A program made the position numbers and the translations under genes. The notes below the pieces were generated by a model. That model was given only the letters and a program-made list of their open reading frames with translations. It was not told the origin of the DNA and ran no database searches. From contig LNET01000117.1 of NCBI GenBank assembly GCA_001464055.1, positions 26,134 through 90,133 of the forward strand: 64,000 bases of DNA, in the 5' to 3' direction. This DNA is from Burkholderiales bacterium Ga0077543. GTDB lineage: Bacteria; Pseudomonadota; Gammaproteobacteria; Burkholderiales; Burkholderiaceae_C. Shown here one piece after another: positions 1 to 9,889 of the stretch. Each line of letters begins with the position of its first letter. The first letter of the stretch is position 1.

Positions 1-433
1 GCGCGCCGTCGTGCCAGGTGACGCCCCGCTTGAGCTTCCAGACGACGCTGCGCCCGTCGGCGGCCAGCCCGCCGTTTTCGCGGCTGGGAACTTCGGCGGC
101 CAGGATGGGCACCAGGTTGCCCTCGGCGTCCCAGGCAGCCAGGGGTTCGTAGAAGATGCGCGAGCCTTCCTGGTCCTTCGTGCCGGTGGCGAAGTGCGGG
201 TTCAGCAGGGTGGGGCCTTGCCACCACAGCAGCTTCAGCGCGCCACCGCCGCCACGTTTGGTGGGCTTGTAGGTGCTGGGGGTTTGGGCCTGGGCCACGC
301 CGGCATGCATGAGCAGCTGCGCGGCGATGGGCGCGGCCAGGCCGGCGGCCACCAGGCGTTCGATGAAGCGTCGGCGGGGCTGGCGCCCGCGCTGCACTTC
401 TTCGATGAGTTTGCGGATGTCGGATTCCTGCAT
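1..433 (-). CDS. Peptide/nickel-type ABC transporter substrate-binding protein (SBP_bac_5), N-terminal part only, runs off the window
   Basis: Minus-strand reading from ATG at 433: MQESDIRKLIEEVQRGRQPRRRFIERLVAAGLAAPIAAQ... then LLWWQGPTLLNPHFATGTKDQEGSRIFYEPLAAWDAEGNLVPILAAEVPS, typical of family 5 SBPs. Confidence 0.8.
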   Translation of the reverse strand, partial: MQESDIRKLIEEVQRGRQPRRRFIERLVAAGLAAPIAAQLLMHAGVAQAQTPSTYKPTKRGGGGALKLLWWQGPTLLNPHFATGTKDQEGSRIFYEPLAAWDAEGNLVPILAAEVPSRENGGLAADGRSVVWKLKRGVTWHDGA

Positions 434-576
434 GGTGTCTGTGGTCCTGGCGGCGGCCCCGGGGCCGGATGCGAGTGGATGCTATCGGCTGCCCCCGGGG
501 TCACCATCCGGGGAGCCCCGGGTGGCATCCGCGAGAGCAAGCAAGGAATCTGCCACGCGGGGCGATACTTCCGGGG

Positions 577-1449
577 ATGACATCCCCCATGCTCGTGGTC
601 CATGGCCCGCCCACCCACGCCGGAGCCACGCCGTCCAGCCCGCTGGTGCTGGACTCGCCACATTCCGGCTTTCAGATGCCCGAGGACTTCGGCGCCGCCC
701 TGCCCGAAGCCGCACTGCGCGAGGGCGAGGACAGCTTCATCGACGCCCTGTACCGGCCGGCGGCCGACCGGGGCGTGCCCCTTCTGTCCGCCCTGTTCCC
801 GCGCACCTACCTCGACCCCAACCGCCACGCCGCCGACATCGACCCCGCGCTGCTGGACGCGCCCTGGCCGGGCGAACGCGTGGACAGCGGCAAGTCACGC
901 ATCGGAAAGTCGCTGGTGTGGCGCACGATGATCGACGAAGCGCCGATCTACGACCGCCTGCTCACCGTGGCCGAGGTGCAGGGGCGGGTGCAGCGCTGCC
1001 ATGCCCCTTATCACGCCACGCTGCGGCAACTGCTGGACGCGGCGCACGCGCGCTTCGGGGTTGTCTTCCACATCAACTGCCACTCGATGGGCCCCTGGTC
1101 CAGCGTGGCGATGGAAGGCGTGGAAGGGCAGCCCCGTGCCGACATGGTGCTGGGCGACCGCGACGGCAGCACCTGCGCGCCGGAGCTGACCGCCTTCGTG
1201 CGCGACACCCTGGCCGGCTTCGGCTACCGGGTGGCGGTGAACGACCCGTTCAAGGGCGTTGAGCTGGTGCGCGCCTATGCCGACCCTGCACGCGGCCGCC
1301 ACAGCCTGCAGCTGGAAGTGAACAAGCGCCTGTACATGCACGAAGACCGCATCGAGACCCATGCCGGGTTCACCACGCTGCAAGGGCAGCTGATGCAGCT
1401 GCTGCAGGCCGTCGAAACCCAGGTGATGAAGAACCCGCGCCATGCCTGA
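577..1449 (+). CDS. N-formylglutamate amidohydrolase family protein
   Basis: LVLDSPHSGFQMPEDFG..., HINCHSMG, LQLEVNKRLYM motifs; start at internal ATG 577 of the 469..1449 ORF. Confidence 0.85.
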   Translation: MTSPMLVVHGPPTHAGATPSSPLVLDSPHSGFQMPEDFGAALPEAALREGEDSFIDALYRPAADRGVPLLSALFPRTYLDPNRHAADIDPALLDAPWPGERVDSGKSRIGKSLVWRTMIDEAPIYDRLLTVAEVQGRVQRCHAPYHATLRQLLDAAHARFGVVFHINCHSMGPWSSVAMEGVEGQPRADMVLGDRDGSTCAPELTAFVRDTLAGFGYRVAVNDPFKGVELVRAYADPARGRHSLQLEVNKRLYMHEDRIETHAGFTTLQGQLMQLLQAVETQVMKNPRHA

Positions 1450-2422
1450 CCAGCCGAATACCCCCGTGAAGGTGGAACTGAAGGCCCCGGACATCAATCC
1501 CTGGCTGCCGTCGAACACCGGCGTGCCCGGTGTGCATGTGTTCGACAGCGGTTTGCCTGGCCCGAACGTGATGGTGCAGGCACTGACCCACGGCAACGAG
1601 ATCTGCGGTGCGATCGCGCTGAACTGGCTGATGCTGCAGTTCAAGCGAGGCGAGTTCAAGCCTTTGTGCGGCACGTTGACCCTGGCCTATGCCAACCTGG
1701 AGGCCTACGCGCGCTTCGACCCGGCCGACCCCTATTCTTCGCGCCTGGTCGACGAGGACTACAACCGCGTGTGGTCCGACGCCGCGCTGGACGGACCGGG
1801 CGACAGCGTCGAGCTGCGCCGCGCCAGGCTGCTGCGACGCTTCGTCGACCGGGCCGACCTGCTGCTGGACATCCACAGCATGGGCGAGCCCTGCCGGCCG
1901 CTGATGGTGTGCGGCAAGCTCGACAAGAACGCCGCGTTCGCGCGCGCACTGGGCCAGCCGGCCGACCTGCTGATCGACACCGGCCACCCGGCCGGCCTGC
2001 GCATGATCGACCGCGGCGCTTTCGGCGACCCGGCCAGCCCGAAGAAGGCCTTGCTGGTCGAGTGCGGCCAGCACTGGGAAGCGGCTGCCGAGCACGTGGC
2101 CATCGACACCCTGGCCCGCTTCCTGGGCCTGACCGGCCTGGCCCCGGCGGTCTGGGTGCAGGCGCACACGCGCATCGCCCTGCCATCGACGCAGCGTCTG
2201 GTGCGGGTGACCGAGCCTGTGATCGCCCGCAGCACCGCCTTTCGTTTCCTGGTGCCACCGGTGGGCCTGGGCGTGATCGAGAAGGCCGGCACGCCGTTTG
2301 CACAGGATGGCGAGCACGTGTTCAGCACGCCTTACGACCACGCCGTGCTGGTGATGCCGGGCACCCACAACCTGAAGCCGGGCGGCACGGCGGTGCGGCT
2401 GGGGCGGTTCGAGCAACCCTGA
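1442..2422 (+). CDS. Succinylglutamate desuccinylase/aspartoacylase family (M14-like) zinc hydrolase
   Basis: LTHGNEICGAIAL, LLDIHSMGEP, ALLVECGQHWE motifs; overlaps the preceding CDS by 8 nt. Confidence 0.8.
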   Translation: MPDQPNTPVKVELKAPDINPWLPSNTGVPGVHVFDSGLPGPNVMVQALTHGNEICGAIALNWLMLQFKRGEFKPLCGTLTLAYANLEAYARFDPADPYSSRLVDEDYNRVWSDAALDGPGDSVELRRARLLRRFVDRADLLLDIHSMGEPCRPLMVCGKLDKNAAFARALGQPADLLIDTGHPAGLRMIDRGAFGDPASPKKALLVECGQHWEAAAEHVAIDTLARFLGLTGLAPAVWVQAHTRIALPSTQRLVRVTEPVIARSTAFRFLVPPVGLGVIEKAGTPFAQDGEHVFSTPYDHAVLVMPGTHNLKPGGTAVRLGRFEQP

Positions 2423-2475
2423 AGACCGGACGGCAGCCCGCTGCCCGCTGCGGCCGCCTTCAGCCCCTGCCAGAC

Positions 2476-3291
2476 TCAGGTTCTGGCGGGGCCCAGGCAG
2501 TGCAACACGGCCGCCGCGGTTTCGTCGGGCTTTTCCATCGGAAACAAGTGGGTGCCTTCGACCCAGCTCAGTCGCTCGCGCACCAGCGCCCGCGTCGCGG
2601 CCATGCCGGCCTGGCGCAGTTCTGCCGACTTCGTGCCTGCGATGAAGTGCACCGGCATCTGCAGCGGGTGACGGCGCAGCAGCACCCCCAGGCGCGTGGG
2701 CAGGGTGTCGTAGATGCGCGTCTCGACCTCGCGATGAAAAGCCAGGCGGACGGCCTGCGGGCTGGCGCCGTCGGGGTCGGGTTCGGTGCCGCAGCGGATG
2801 TAGTCGCGCAGCACGCGCTCGTCCCAGCGGGCAAACGCTGCTTTCGCCGCGTAATGCCGGTGGGCTGCTTCGCTGTCAGGCCACTGGAAGCGCCGCTTCT
2901 CGGAAACGCGCCCTGGCGAAAAGCGCTTGTACAGCCCCAGCGTACGCGCCATCGCCACGCTGTGCGAACGCCAGCCGCCGACCACGGGCGAGTCCAGCAT
3001 CACCACCTGCGCTGCCAGCGCCGGCTGGCGCGCCGCCACCATCAGGCTGAGGAAACCGCCCAGCGAATGCCCGACCAGATGGATCTTCTGGCCGGGTGCC
3101 TGATGTTCGATGAACTGCGCCAGTTCGCGGCGCAGGTGCGGCCAGTTGGCGGTGACTGGCAAGTCCGGATCGTGGCCGATGCGCGGCAACGCGATGACCC
3201 GCCAGCCCGCGGCCTGCCAGATGTCGAACATGACACGATACGTTCCGGCAGGAAAGCCGTTGGCGTGGCTGAAGCAGATCGTGGGTTTCAA
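2476..3291 (-). CDS. Alpha/beta hydrolase
   Basis: HLVGHSLGGFLSLMVAA nucleophile elbow; C-terminal EGTHLFPMEKP histidine region. Confidence 0.85.
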   Translation of the reverse strand: MKPTICFSHANGFPAGTYRVMFDIWQAAGWRVIALPRIGHDPDLPVTANWPHLRRELAQFIEHQAPGQKIHLVGHSLGGFLSLMVAARQPALAAQVVMLDSPVVGGWRSHSVAMARTLGLYKRFSPGRVSEKRRFQWPDSEAAHRHYAAKAAFARWDERVLRDYIRCGTEPDPDGASPQAVRLAFHREVETRIYDTLPTRLGVLLRRHPLQMPVHFIAGTKSAELRQAGMAATRALVRERLSWVEGTHLFPMEKPDETAAAVLHCLGPART

Positions 3292-4112
3292 ACGATGCGT
3301 TCACCCGGATGGGTGATCTTGCGCATGGGTTCGTGCCGTTGCAGCGGGCTCATCAAAGGGTGGGCGGTGTCGCCGCCGTCCCAGCGCGGGTCGTCGATGC
3401 TTTCGAAGACCTCGCGCAGGCGCTGGCCCCAGGTGTCGTGGATCATCCTGAAATACGGGTTGTGTTCGTCGATGCAGACGATCTGCGTGCTCTGCAGTGC
3501 ACCTTCCTCGTAGACCAGCAGATCCAGCGGCAGGCCCACGCCCAGGTTGCTCTTCAGCGTGCTGTCCATGCTGACCAGGGCGCACTTGGCGGCTTCGTCC
3601 AGCGGCGTGCGCGGTGTCAGCACGCGGTCGAGGATGGGCTTGCCGTACTTGCTTTCGCCCACCTGGAAGAAGCAGGTCTCGCGCGTGGCCTCGATGAAGT
3701 TCCCGGCCGAATAGACCAGGAACATGCGCATGGCCTCGCCCCGGATCTGGCCGCCGAAGATCATGCTGGCGTTGAAGTCGATGCCCGCCGCCTTCAGCGA
3801 CTTGCCGTCCTGTTCGTAGACCCGGCGCACCGCGCTGCCCAGCACGCGCACGGCATCGAACATGCTCTTGGCGTTCCAGATGGTGATGGGCTCATCGTCA
3901 CCGTTGTCGATCTTCTCGACCTGCAGGATCTCGCGCACGCTCTGACTGATGCTCAGGTTGCCGGCCGACAGCATCACCATGAAGCGGTCGCCCGGTTTTT
4001 CATACACCATCATCTTGCGGAAGGTGCTGATCTGGTCCATGCCGGCGTTGGTGCGCGAGTCCGACAGGAACACGAGTCCGGCGTTGAGGCGGATGCCGAC
4101 GCAATAGGTCAT
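3288..4112 (-). CDS. Proteasome-type protease, Anbu (ancestral beta subunit)-like Ntn hydrolase
   Basis: N-terminus MTYCVGIRLNAGLVFLSDSRTNAGMDQISTFRKM matches the Anbu family; 4-nt overlap with the downstream hydrolase. Confidence 0.85.
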   Translation of the reverse strand: MTYCVGIRLNAGLVFLSDSRTNAGMDQISTFRKMMVYEKPGDRFMVMLSAGNLSISQSVREILQVEKIDNGDDEPITIWNAKSMFDAVRVLGSAVRRVYEQDGKSLKAAGIDFNASMIFGGQIRGEAMRMFLVYSAGNFIEATRETCFFQVGESKYGKPILDRVLTPRTPLDEAAKCALVSMDSTLKSNLGVGLPLDLLVYEEGALQSTQIVCIDEHNPYFRMIHDTWGQRLREVFESIDDPRWDGGDTAHPLMSPLQRHEPMRKITHPGERIV

Positions 4113-4295
4113 CTTGATGGGTCGCGGTGAAGCCGCGCGCAGGGCCGTTTGAATGGCGAAGCGCCAAGATTAGCAGGCCGGCCTCGGCCGGATGGTCGGC
4201 CCTGGCCGCCGCGGCACGCGGCAAGCCGCACAGCCGTCGGACGACGCGCAGACTCGCGCGACCAAGCAGCGGCCCTTCTCTCGTCCGGCTTGGCT

Positions 4296-5300
4296 CTATG
4301 TGCGGGGACTGCGGGGACCTGCCGGCACCCGTCGCTTCCACCACTCGGGCCGCTCTGAAGGCCGCACGGCCTGCAGACCTTGGGGAAGCCGCGCACGGGC
4401 CAGCTCGGCGGTGTAGTCCGCGGCGAAGTCGATCCAGGCGCGGACGCGAGGCTGACGCGTCAGTGAACGCCTGGCGACCAGGCTGATCGGTGGCGAATGC
4501 AGGCCGGTCCAGTCCAGCAGCACCGGTTGCAGTGTGCCGTCGGCAAGTTCGCGACGAATCGACAGATCGTTGACTCGAGCGACCACCTGGCCAGCCAGGA
4601 GCGGCCCGTCCAGCACGCTGCGGTTGTCGCTGACGAGCCAGCCCTCCACGTCGACCGCCTGCTTCTGGCCGTCGCACTCGAACGCCCATCGACTGAGCAC
4701 CTCGCCGAAGGGGGTGCGGTAAAGCGCGCAGCCATGACGGGCCAGATCCGACGGCTGCGTCGGCTGACCATGGCGTGACCAGTACGCAGGCGTGGCGACG
4801 ATCAGCCAGCGGGTCTCTGCCAATGTCCGTAGCACCGCATCCTGCGGCGGTGGCCAACCCGACTGCATCAGCAGGTCCGTGCCAAGGCGGGCCAGGTCTC
4901 GCACAGAGCCGGCCTCGAAGACGTGCACTTCGATCTCGGGAAATCGAGCATGGAACGACGCCAGCATATGCGGCAAGAGGTACTCTCGCAGGACGCTGTC
5001 GGCCGCCAAGGAGATGGTGCCTCGGGGCGCGCTGCTCTGGTCGTGCAGGCTGGCGTCGAGCTCGCGCAGCTCCGACAGCAGCACGCGCGCCCTTTCGACG
5101 TATGCGGTGGCGTAGGAAGTCGGCCGCAAGGGCTGCACTGAGCGATCGATCAGCGAAACGCCCAGCTCGGCCTCCAAGGCCTGCACCAGGCGGTGGACCG
5201 AGGGTGTCGACACCCCCAGGTGCCGGGCCGCGGCACTGAAGCTGCCGCTGTCGACCGCCGCCACCAGGTACTCCAGGCCGCGCAGCTTGTGGATGCCCAT
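4296..5300 (-). CDS. LysR-family transcriptional regulator
   Basis: [54 protein letters not shown] winged HTH; divergent from a Bug-family gene. Confidence 0.9.
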   Translation of the reverse strand: MGIHKLRGLEYLVAAVDSGSFSAAARHLGVSTPSVHRLVQALEAELGVSLIDRSVQPLRPTSYATAYVERARVLLSELRELDASLHDQSSAPRGTISLAADSVLREYLLPHMLASFHARFPEIEVHVFEAGSVRDLARLGTDLLMQSGWPPPQDAVLRTLAETRWLIVATPAYWSRHGQPTQPSDLARHGCALYRTPFGEVLSRWAFECDGQKQAVDVEGWLVSDNRSVLDGPLLAGQVVARVNDLSIRRELADGTLQPVLLDWTGLHSPPISLVARRSLTRQPRVRAWIDFAADYTAELARARLPQGLQAVRPSERPEWWKRRVPAGPRSPRT

Positions 5301-5313
5301 GGCGCACTCCCAT

Positions 5314-5336
5314 GCCTTCAGCAAATTGCTGAAGGC
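5314..5336. promoter_or_regulatory. Candidate LysR operator: 11-bp perfect inverted repeat GCCTTCAGCAA-A-TTGCTGAAGGC
   Basis: Read directly; lies in the lysR/Bug divergent intergenic region and contains a T-N11-A core. Confidence 0.6.
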
Positions 5337-5412
5337 AGATTAGCAGACCTCGGCATTGCTCTTCAGGGAGCCAGCCTGCAGCATTGACCAACCCAGGTCC
5401 AGGACTCATCCC

Positions 5413-6405
5413 ATGCCTTACGCGTACCTTGCCCGACGTCGCCTCGCACCGGCTCCGCGCTGGAGTGCGGCCCTTGCACTGATGGTAGCGTCGATCGCCG
5501 CGGTTTCGTTCCCTGCGCAGCCGGTGCGCGTGATCATTGGCTCGCCGCCGGGCTCCGCTCCCGATGTTGTCGCACGCCTGCTGGGCGAGACCATGGCTTC
5601 TTCTTTGGGGCAGCCGGTGGTGGTCGAGAACCGCCCGGGCGCGGGCGGCACGATCGCCACCGCGGCCGTCGCCGCCGCGGCGGCCGATGGGCACACGCTG
5701 AACGTCAGCGGTTGCTCGGGGGATGCCATCACCCACGCTTTCCTCAGCCAGGGTCGGACACCGTTGGTGCTCTTCAAGGACCTGAGGCCGGTGGGCCGAT
5801 TGCTGCTCGATCACTGGCTCGTGCTGGTGCCGGCCAGCAGCGACGTGGCCTCGCTGGCGGACCTCGCCCGCCAGGCGCAGGCCGCCGCCGAGCCTGTGGC
5901 CTACCCTTCGCAGGGGGAGGGCAGCACGCCGCATCTGCAGGCCGAGCGCCTGGCGCGCACACTGGGCTTCAAGGCGCAGCACGTGCCTTACAAGGACAGC
6001 CCGGTCAACGATCTTGTCGGTGGCCGGCTGGGCTACGCGGTCCTCCCATCGGCGGCGGCACTGCCGCTGGTCAAGGGCGGTCGCCTGAGGGCACTGGCGG
6101 TGTTGTCGGCCGAACGCCTGGGCGCTTTGCCCGACGTTCCCACGGCCGAGCAGGCCGGGCTGGCGGGATACCGCTTCAACGGCGGCCTGTGCCTGTGGGC
6201 GCCAGGCGCGACGCCGGACGCTGCCGTCCAGCGACTGAATGCCGCGTTGGCGAGCGCCGCGAGCCAGCCCGCCGTTCGCGAGAAGATGCTGGCGGTGGGC
6301 GCTGATCCCACGCCGTTCGACCTGGAGACCACCGAGCGATACGTGCGCGACTTCGCGGCCGAGAGCGTCCTTCTGCGTGCTGCCGTCTTTGGCAGCGCGC
6401 GCTGA
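5413..6405 (+). CDS. Bug (TctC) family tripartite tricarboxylate transporter substrate-binding protein
   Basis: PVRVIIGSPPGSAPDVVARLLGETMASSLGQPVVVENRPGAGGTIATAAVA is diagnostic of the Bug family. Confidence 0.92.
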   Translation: MPYAYLARRRLAPAPRWSAALALMVASIAAVSFPAQPVRVIIGSPPGSAPDVVARLLGETMASSLGQPVVVENRPGAGGTIATAAVAAAAADGHTLNVSGCSGDAITHAFLSQGRTPLVLFKDLRPVGRLLLDHWLVLVPASSDVASLADLARQAQAAAEPVAYPSQGEGSTPHLQAERLARTLGFKAQHVPYKDSPVNDLVGGRLGYAVLPSAAALPLVKGGRLRALAVLSAERLGALPDVPTAEQAGLAGYRFNGGLCLWAPGATPDAAVQRLNAALASAASQPAVREKMLAVGADPTPFDLETTERYVRDFAAESVLLRAAVFGSAR

Positions 6406-6682
6406 GCCTGCACGCCTTGGCCATGCTGGTCGACCATCACGCACACTGGCTGCTGCAAGCCGTGCACGAACAGCTCAGCCGCCGCAACGGGGCGCCGCGG
6501 GTCTGGCGCGAGCAGGGACGGTGGGTCTTTCAGGCCGCGATCAAGCCGCGACCCTGGACCTGTCGCGGAGCTTCAACGATGGCACTGCGGAGCAGACCCA
6601 GGCCAGCAGATAAAGCGGCCTGGCAGTCGCACCACTGGCGTTCGACCTTGCGCAGGAGTTCCAGCTGCGCGTTTGAGAGGAA

Positions 6683-7030
6683 GTGACCGTGGACATCTCG
6701 AACATCGCCGCAGCCGATGGCGGCCCTGGTCGCATCACCGCACGGGTGGCGTACCTGAGGGTGCTGACCTGGGCCTTCACATTGTTCAACTCTGTGCGCA
6801 TGCTGGCTTATCTGCCCACGATCTGGGCGATCGTCGAGAGCGGTGATTCGAGTCAGCACTCGCTGTTGACCTGGTGTACCTGGCTGGGTGCGAACGCGAC
6901 CATGGCCGCGTGGTTGTACGAGTCCAACGGCCAGCGCTTCAGCCGCGCGGTAGTGGTCAACGCCGGCAACGCGACGATGTGCGCAGGCACCGTGCTGGTG
7001 ATTGCGACCCACCGAGGCCTGCCGATCTAG
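6683..7030 (+). CDS. Small three-TM membrane protein, PQ-loop/SemiSWEET-like (tentative)
   Basis: 115 aa (GTG start) with three hydrophobic segments and LAYLPTIWAIVESGDSSQHSLLTW resembling a PQ-loop. Confidence 0.5.
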   Translation: MTVDISNIAAADGGPGRITARVAYLRVLTWAFTLFNSVRMLAYLPTIWAIVESGDSSQHSLLTWCTWLGANATMAAWLYESNGQRFSRAVVVNAGNATMCAGTVLVIATHRGLPI

Positions 7031-7185
7031 CCCATCGGTGTGAAGCGGCCCATCACTGACGGATGCGGAGACGGCGTCGGATTCCGCCCATCGACACCAG
7101 CGGATGGCAGCATGGTCGATCTTGGTGCCCGGCAAAGTCGACCTGTCCCATCGCCTGGCGGGGCACGGACTTCCGGCGCACCACC

Positions 7186-9795
7186 CTAACGGTTGCGGCC
7201 CTGCAGCGCCTTCAGCCTGTACAGCGCGTCCAGCGCTTCACGCGGCGTCAGCGCGTCGGGGTCGATGGCGGCCAGGGCGGCGTCGGTGGCGCTGGGCTCG
7301 GGCGCAGTGGCGGCGGCGGGTGGCGCGGCAAACAGGTCCACCTGGGCGCGGCTGTTGCCGGCCTGGGCTTCCAGCGCTTCCAGCGTGGCCCGCGCCTGGC
7401 GCACCAGCGCTGCCGGCATGCCTGCCAGCCGCGCCACCTGCACGCCGTAGCTGCGGCTGGCCGGGCCAGCTTCCAGCTGGTGCAGGAAGACGATGTCGTT
7501 GCCGCTTTCCACCGCACCCACGTGAAGATTGATGGCCCGGTCGTGCCGGCCCGGAAACTCGGTGAGTTCGAAGTAGTGCGTGGCGAACAGCGTGAAGGCG
7601 CGGCTCTTGTCGTGCAGGTGGCTGGCAATGGCGCCGGCCAACGCCAGCCCGTCGTAGGTGCTGGTGCCGCGGCCGATCTCGTCCATCAGCACCAGGCTGT
7701 GTTCACCCGCAGCGTGCAGGATGGCCGCGGCCTCGGTCATCTCGACCATGAAGGTGCTCTGCGCATTGGCCAGGTCGTCGGCGGCGCCGATGCGGGTGTG
7801 GATGGCGTCGATGGGCCCTAGCCGGCAGGCGCTGGCCGGCACATAGGCGCCGATGGCGGCCAGCAGCACGATCAGCGCCACCTGGCGCATGAAGGTGCTC
7901 TTGCCGCCCATGTTCGGGCCGGTGATGACGAGCATCTTGGTCTTCGCGTCGAGCCGGCAGTGGTTGGCGATGAAGCTGCCGCCGGTGGTCTCGGCCAGCC
8001 GCGCTTCGACCACCGGGTGGCGGCCGGCTTCGATGTCGATGCAGGGGTAGGGCACGAACTGCGGGCGGCACCAGCCCAGCGTGTCGGCGCGTTCTGCCAG
8101 GGCGGCCAAGGCGTCTAAACCGGCCAGGGCGCGTGCCAGGGCGGACAGCACAGGCAGGTGTTGCTGCAAGGCGTCCAGCAGCTGTTCGTACAGGAATTTT
8201 TCGCGCGCCAGGGCCCGGTCCTGGGCCGACAGCGCCTTGTCCTCGAAGGCCTTGAGTTCGGGCGTGATGTAGCGCTCGGCGTTCTTCAGGGTCTGCCGGC
8301 GCTGGTAGTCGGCGGGCACCTTGTCCACGTGCGAGGCCGTCACCTCGATGTAGAAGCCATGCACCTTGTTGAACTGCACGCGCAGGTTGGGAATGGCGGT
8401 GCGTGCCTTTTCGCGGGCCTCCAGGTCCAGCAGGAAGGCGTCGCAGTTCTGTGCGATGCCGCGCAGTTCGTCCAGGTCGGCGTCGAAGCCGCTGGCGATG
8501 ACGCCGCCTTCGCGCAGCAGCACGGCCGGTTCTTCGGCAATGGCCTGCAGCGTCTGCGCCACGGCCGGGTCGGGCTGCAGCGCCGCGTGCCATTGCGCCA
8601 GCAGTGTCGTGCCTTGGGGTGCGGCGGCGCGCAGCGCGGGCAGGGCGGCCAGGGTTTCCCGCAGGCCGGCCAGTTCACGCGGGCGCACCTGGCGCAGCGC
8701 CACGCGGGCGGTGGTGCGCTCGACGTCGCTGACGCCGCGCAGCGTCTCGCGCAGGGCCTCGAAGCCCTGGGTATGGCAGGCCGCGATGGCGTCGTGCCGC
8801 GCGCTGGCGGTGCTGCGTTCGCGCTGCGGGTGGGTGAGCCAGTGGCGCAGCAGCCGGCTGCCCATGCCGGTGCGGCAGCTGTCCAGCAGTGACAGCAGGG
8901 TAGGGGCGCTTTCGCCGCGCAGCGTCTGCACCAGTTCCAGGTTGCGGTGGGTGGCCGGGGGCAGGTCCAGCAGTTCGCTGGCGCGTTCGACGCTCAGCGT
9001 CTGCACGTGGGCCAGGGCGCGGCCCTGGGTGTGTTCGGCAAAGCTCAGCAGCGCGGCGGCGGCGGCCTGCGCGGTGCCCAGCTCCTGGGCGTTGTAGCCA
9101 GCCAGGCTGGCCACCTTGAGTTGCGTGCACAGCTTCTTCTCGCCCAGCGCCCGGTCGAACTGCCAGGCCGGGCGCGTAGTGCGCGCCGCGCGCGCCTGCA
9201 GCAGGGCTGCGGGCAGGGGGTTGATGGCGCCGTCGTGCAGCACCTCGGCCGGCTCCAGCCGGGCCAGCCAGCTGGGCAGTTCGGCTTCGCCGCATTCGGC
9301 CAGGCCCAGCTGGCCGCTGGCCAGGCCCAGCCAGGCCAGGCCCCAGGTGGCGCGATGCTTGTGCACGGCCAGCAGCAGGGTGTCGGCGCGCTCGGCCATC
9401 AGTTCGCCGTCGGTGACGGTGCCCGGGGTCACCACGCGCACCACCTTGCGCTCGACCGGGCCCTTGGCGGTGGCGACATCGCCCACCTGTTCGGCGATCG
9501 CCACGGGCTCGCCCAGCTTGATCAGCCGGGCGAGATAGCCTTCGACCGAATGCACCGGCACGCCGGCCATCACCACCGGTTCGCCGGCGCTCTGGCCGCG
9601 CGTGGTCAAGGTGATGTCGAGCAGCCGGTTGGCCTTGCGCGCGTCGTCCCAGAACAGCTCGTAGAAGTCCCCCATCCGGTAGAACACCAGGGTATCGGGG
9701 AAGTCGGCCTTGATGCCCAGGTACTGGGCCATCATGGGCGTGTGTGCGGACACATCGGGACGTCTGGCGACCGGCGGTGAGATTTCGTGTGGCAT
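7186..9795 (-). CDS. mutS: DNA mismatch repair protein MutS
   Basis: [31 protein letters not shown] (mismatch-binding FYE), [19 protein letters not shown] Walker [19 protein letters not shown]. Confidence 0.98.
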   Translation of the reverse strand: MPHEISPPVARRPDVSAHTPMMAQYLGIKADFPDTLVFYRMGDFYELFWDDARKANRLLDITLTTRGQSAGEPVVMAGVPVHSVEGYLARLIKLGEPVAIAEQVGDVATAKGPVERKVVRVVTPGTVTDGELMAERADTLLLAVHKHRATWGLAWLGLASGQLGLAECGEAELPSWLARLEPAEVLHDGAINPLPAALLQARAARTTRPAWQFDRALGEKKLCTQLKVASLAGYNAQELGTAQAAAAALLSFAEHTQGRALAHVQTLSVERASELLDLPPATHRNLELVQTLRGESAPTLLSLLDSCRTGMGSRLLRHWLTHPQRERSTASARHDAIAACHTQGFEALRETLRGVSDVERTTARVALRQVRPRELAGLRETLAALPALRAAAPQGTTLLAQWHAALQPDPAVAQTLQAIAEEPAVLLREGGVIASGFDADLDELRGIAQNCDAFLLDLEAREKARTAIPNLRVQFNKVHGFYIEVTASHVDKVPADYQRRQTLKNAERYITPELKAFEDKALSAQDRALAREKFLYEQLLDALQQHLPVLSALARALAGLDALAALAERADTLGWCRPQFVPYPCIDIEAGRHPVVEARLAETTGGSFIANHCRLDAKTKMLVITGPNMGGKSTFMRQVALIVLLAAIGAYVPASACRLGPIDAIHTRIGAADDLANAQSTFMVEMTEAAAILHAAGEHSLVLMDEIGRGTSTYDGLALAGAIASHLHDKSRAFTLFATHYFELTEFPGRHDRAINLHVGAVESGNDIVFLHQLEAGPASRSYGVQVARLAGMPAALVRQARATLEALEAQAGNSRAQVDLFAAPPAAATAPEPSATDAALAAIDPDALTPREALDALYRLKALQGRNR

Positions 9796-9889
9796 GTAGG
9801 GCGGGTCTGCAGGTCGCAGCGTGCGACAAGGTATCGGTCTGCTGCGCCCGGAATTATCGGACGCCGATGGCACGCTGCTGCAGGAAGAT

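Noticed and set aside
1666-3513. 615-aa plus-strand ORF
   Set aside because: Overlaps three well-supported genes out of frame; low-complexity Arg/Ala/Gly composition.
4000-6444. 814-aa minus-strand ORF
   Set aside because: Overlaps Anbu and LysR in a different frame and is antisense to the Bug gene; Arg/Ala/Gly-rich composition typical of spurious high-GC ORFs.
6417-6686. 89-aa ORF between the Bug gene and the small membrane protein
   Set aside because: No family motif and no convincing start or RBS; possibly decayed sequence, but not supportable as a gene.
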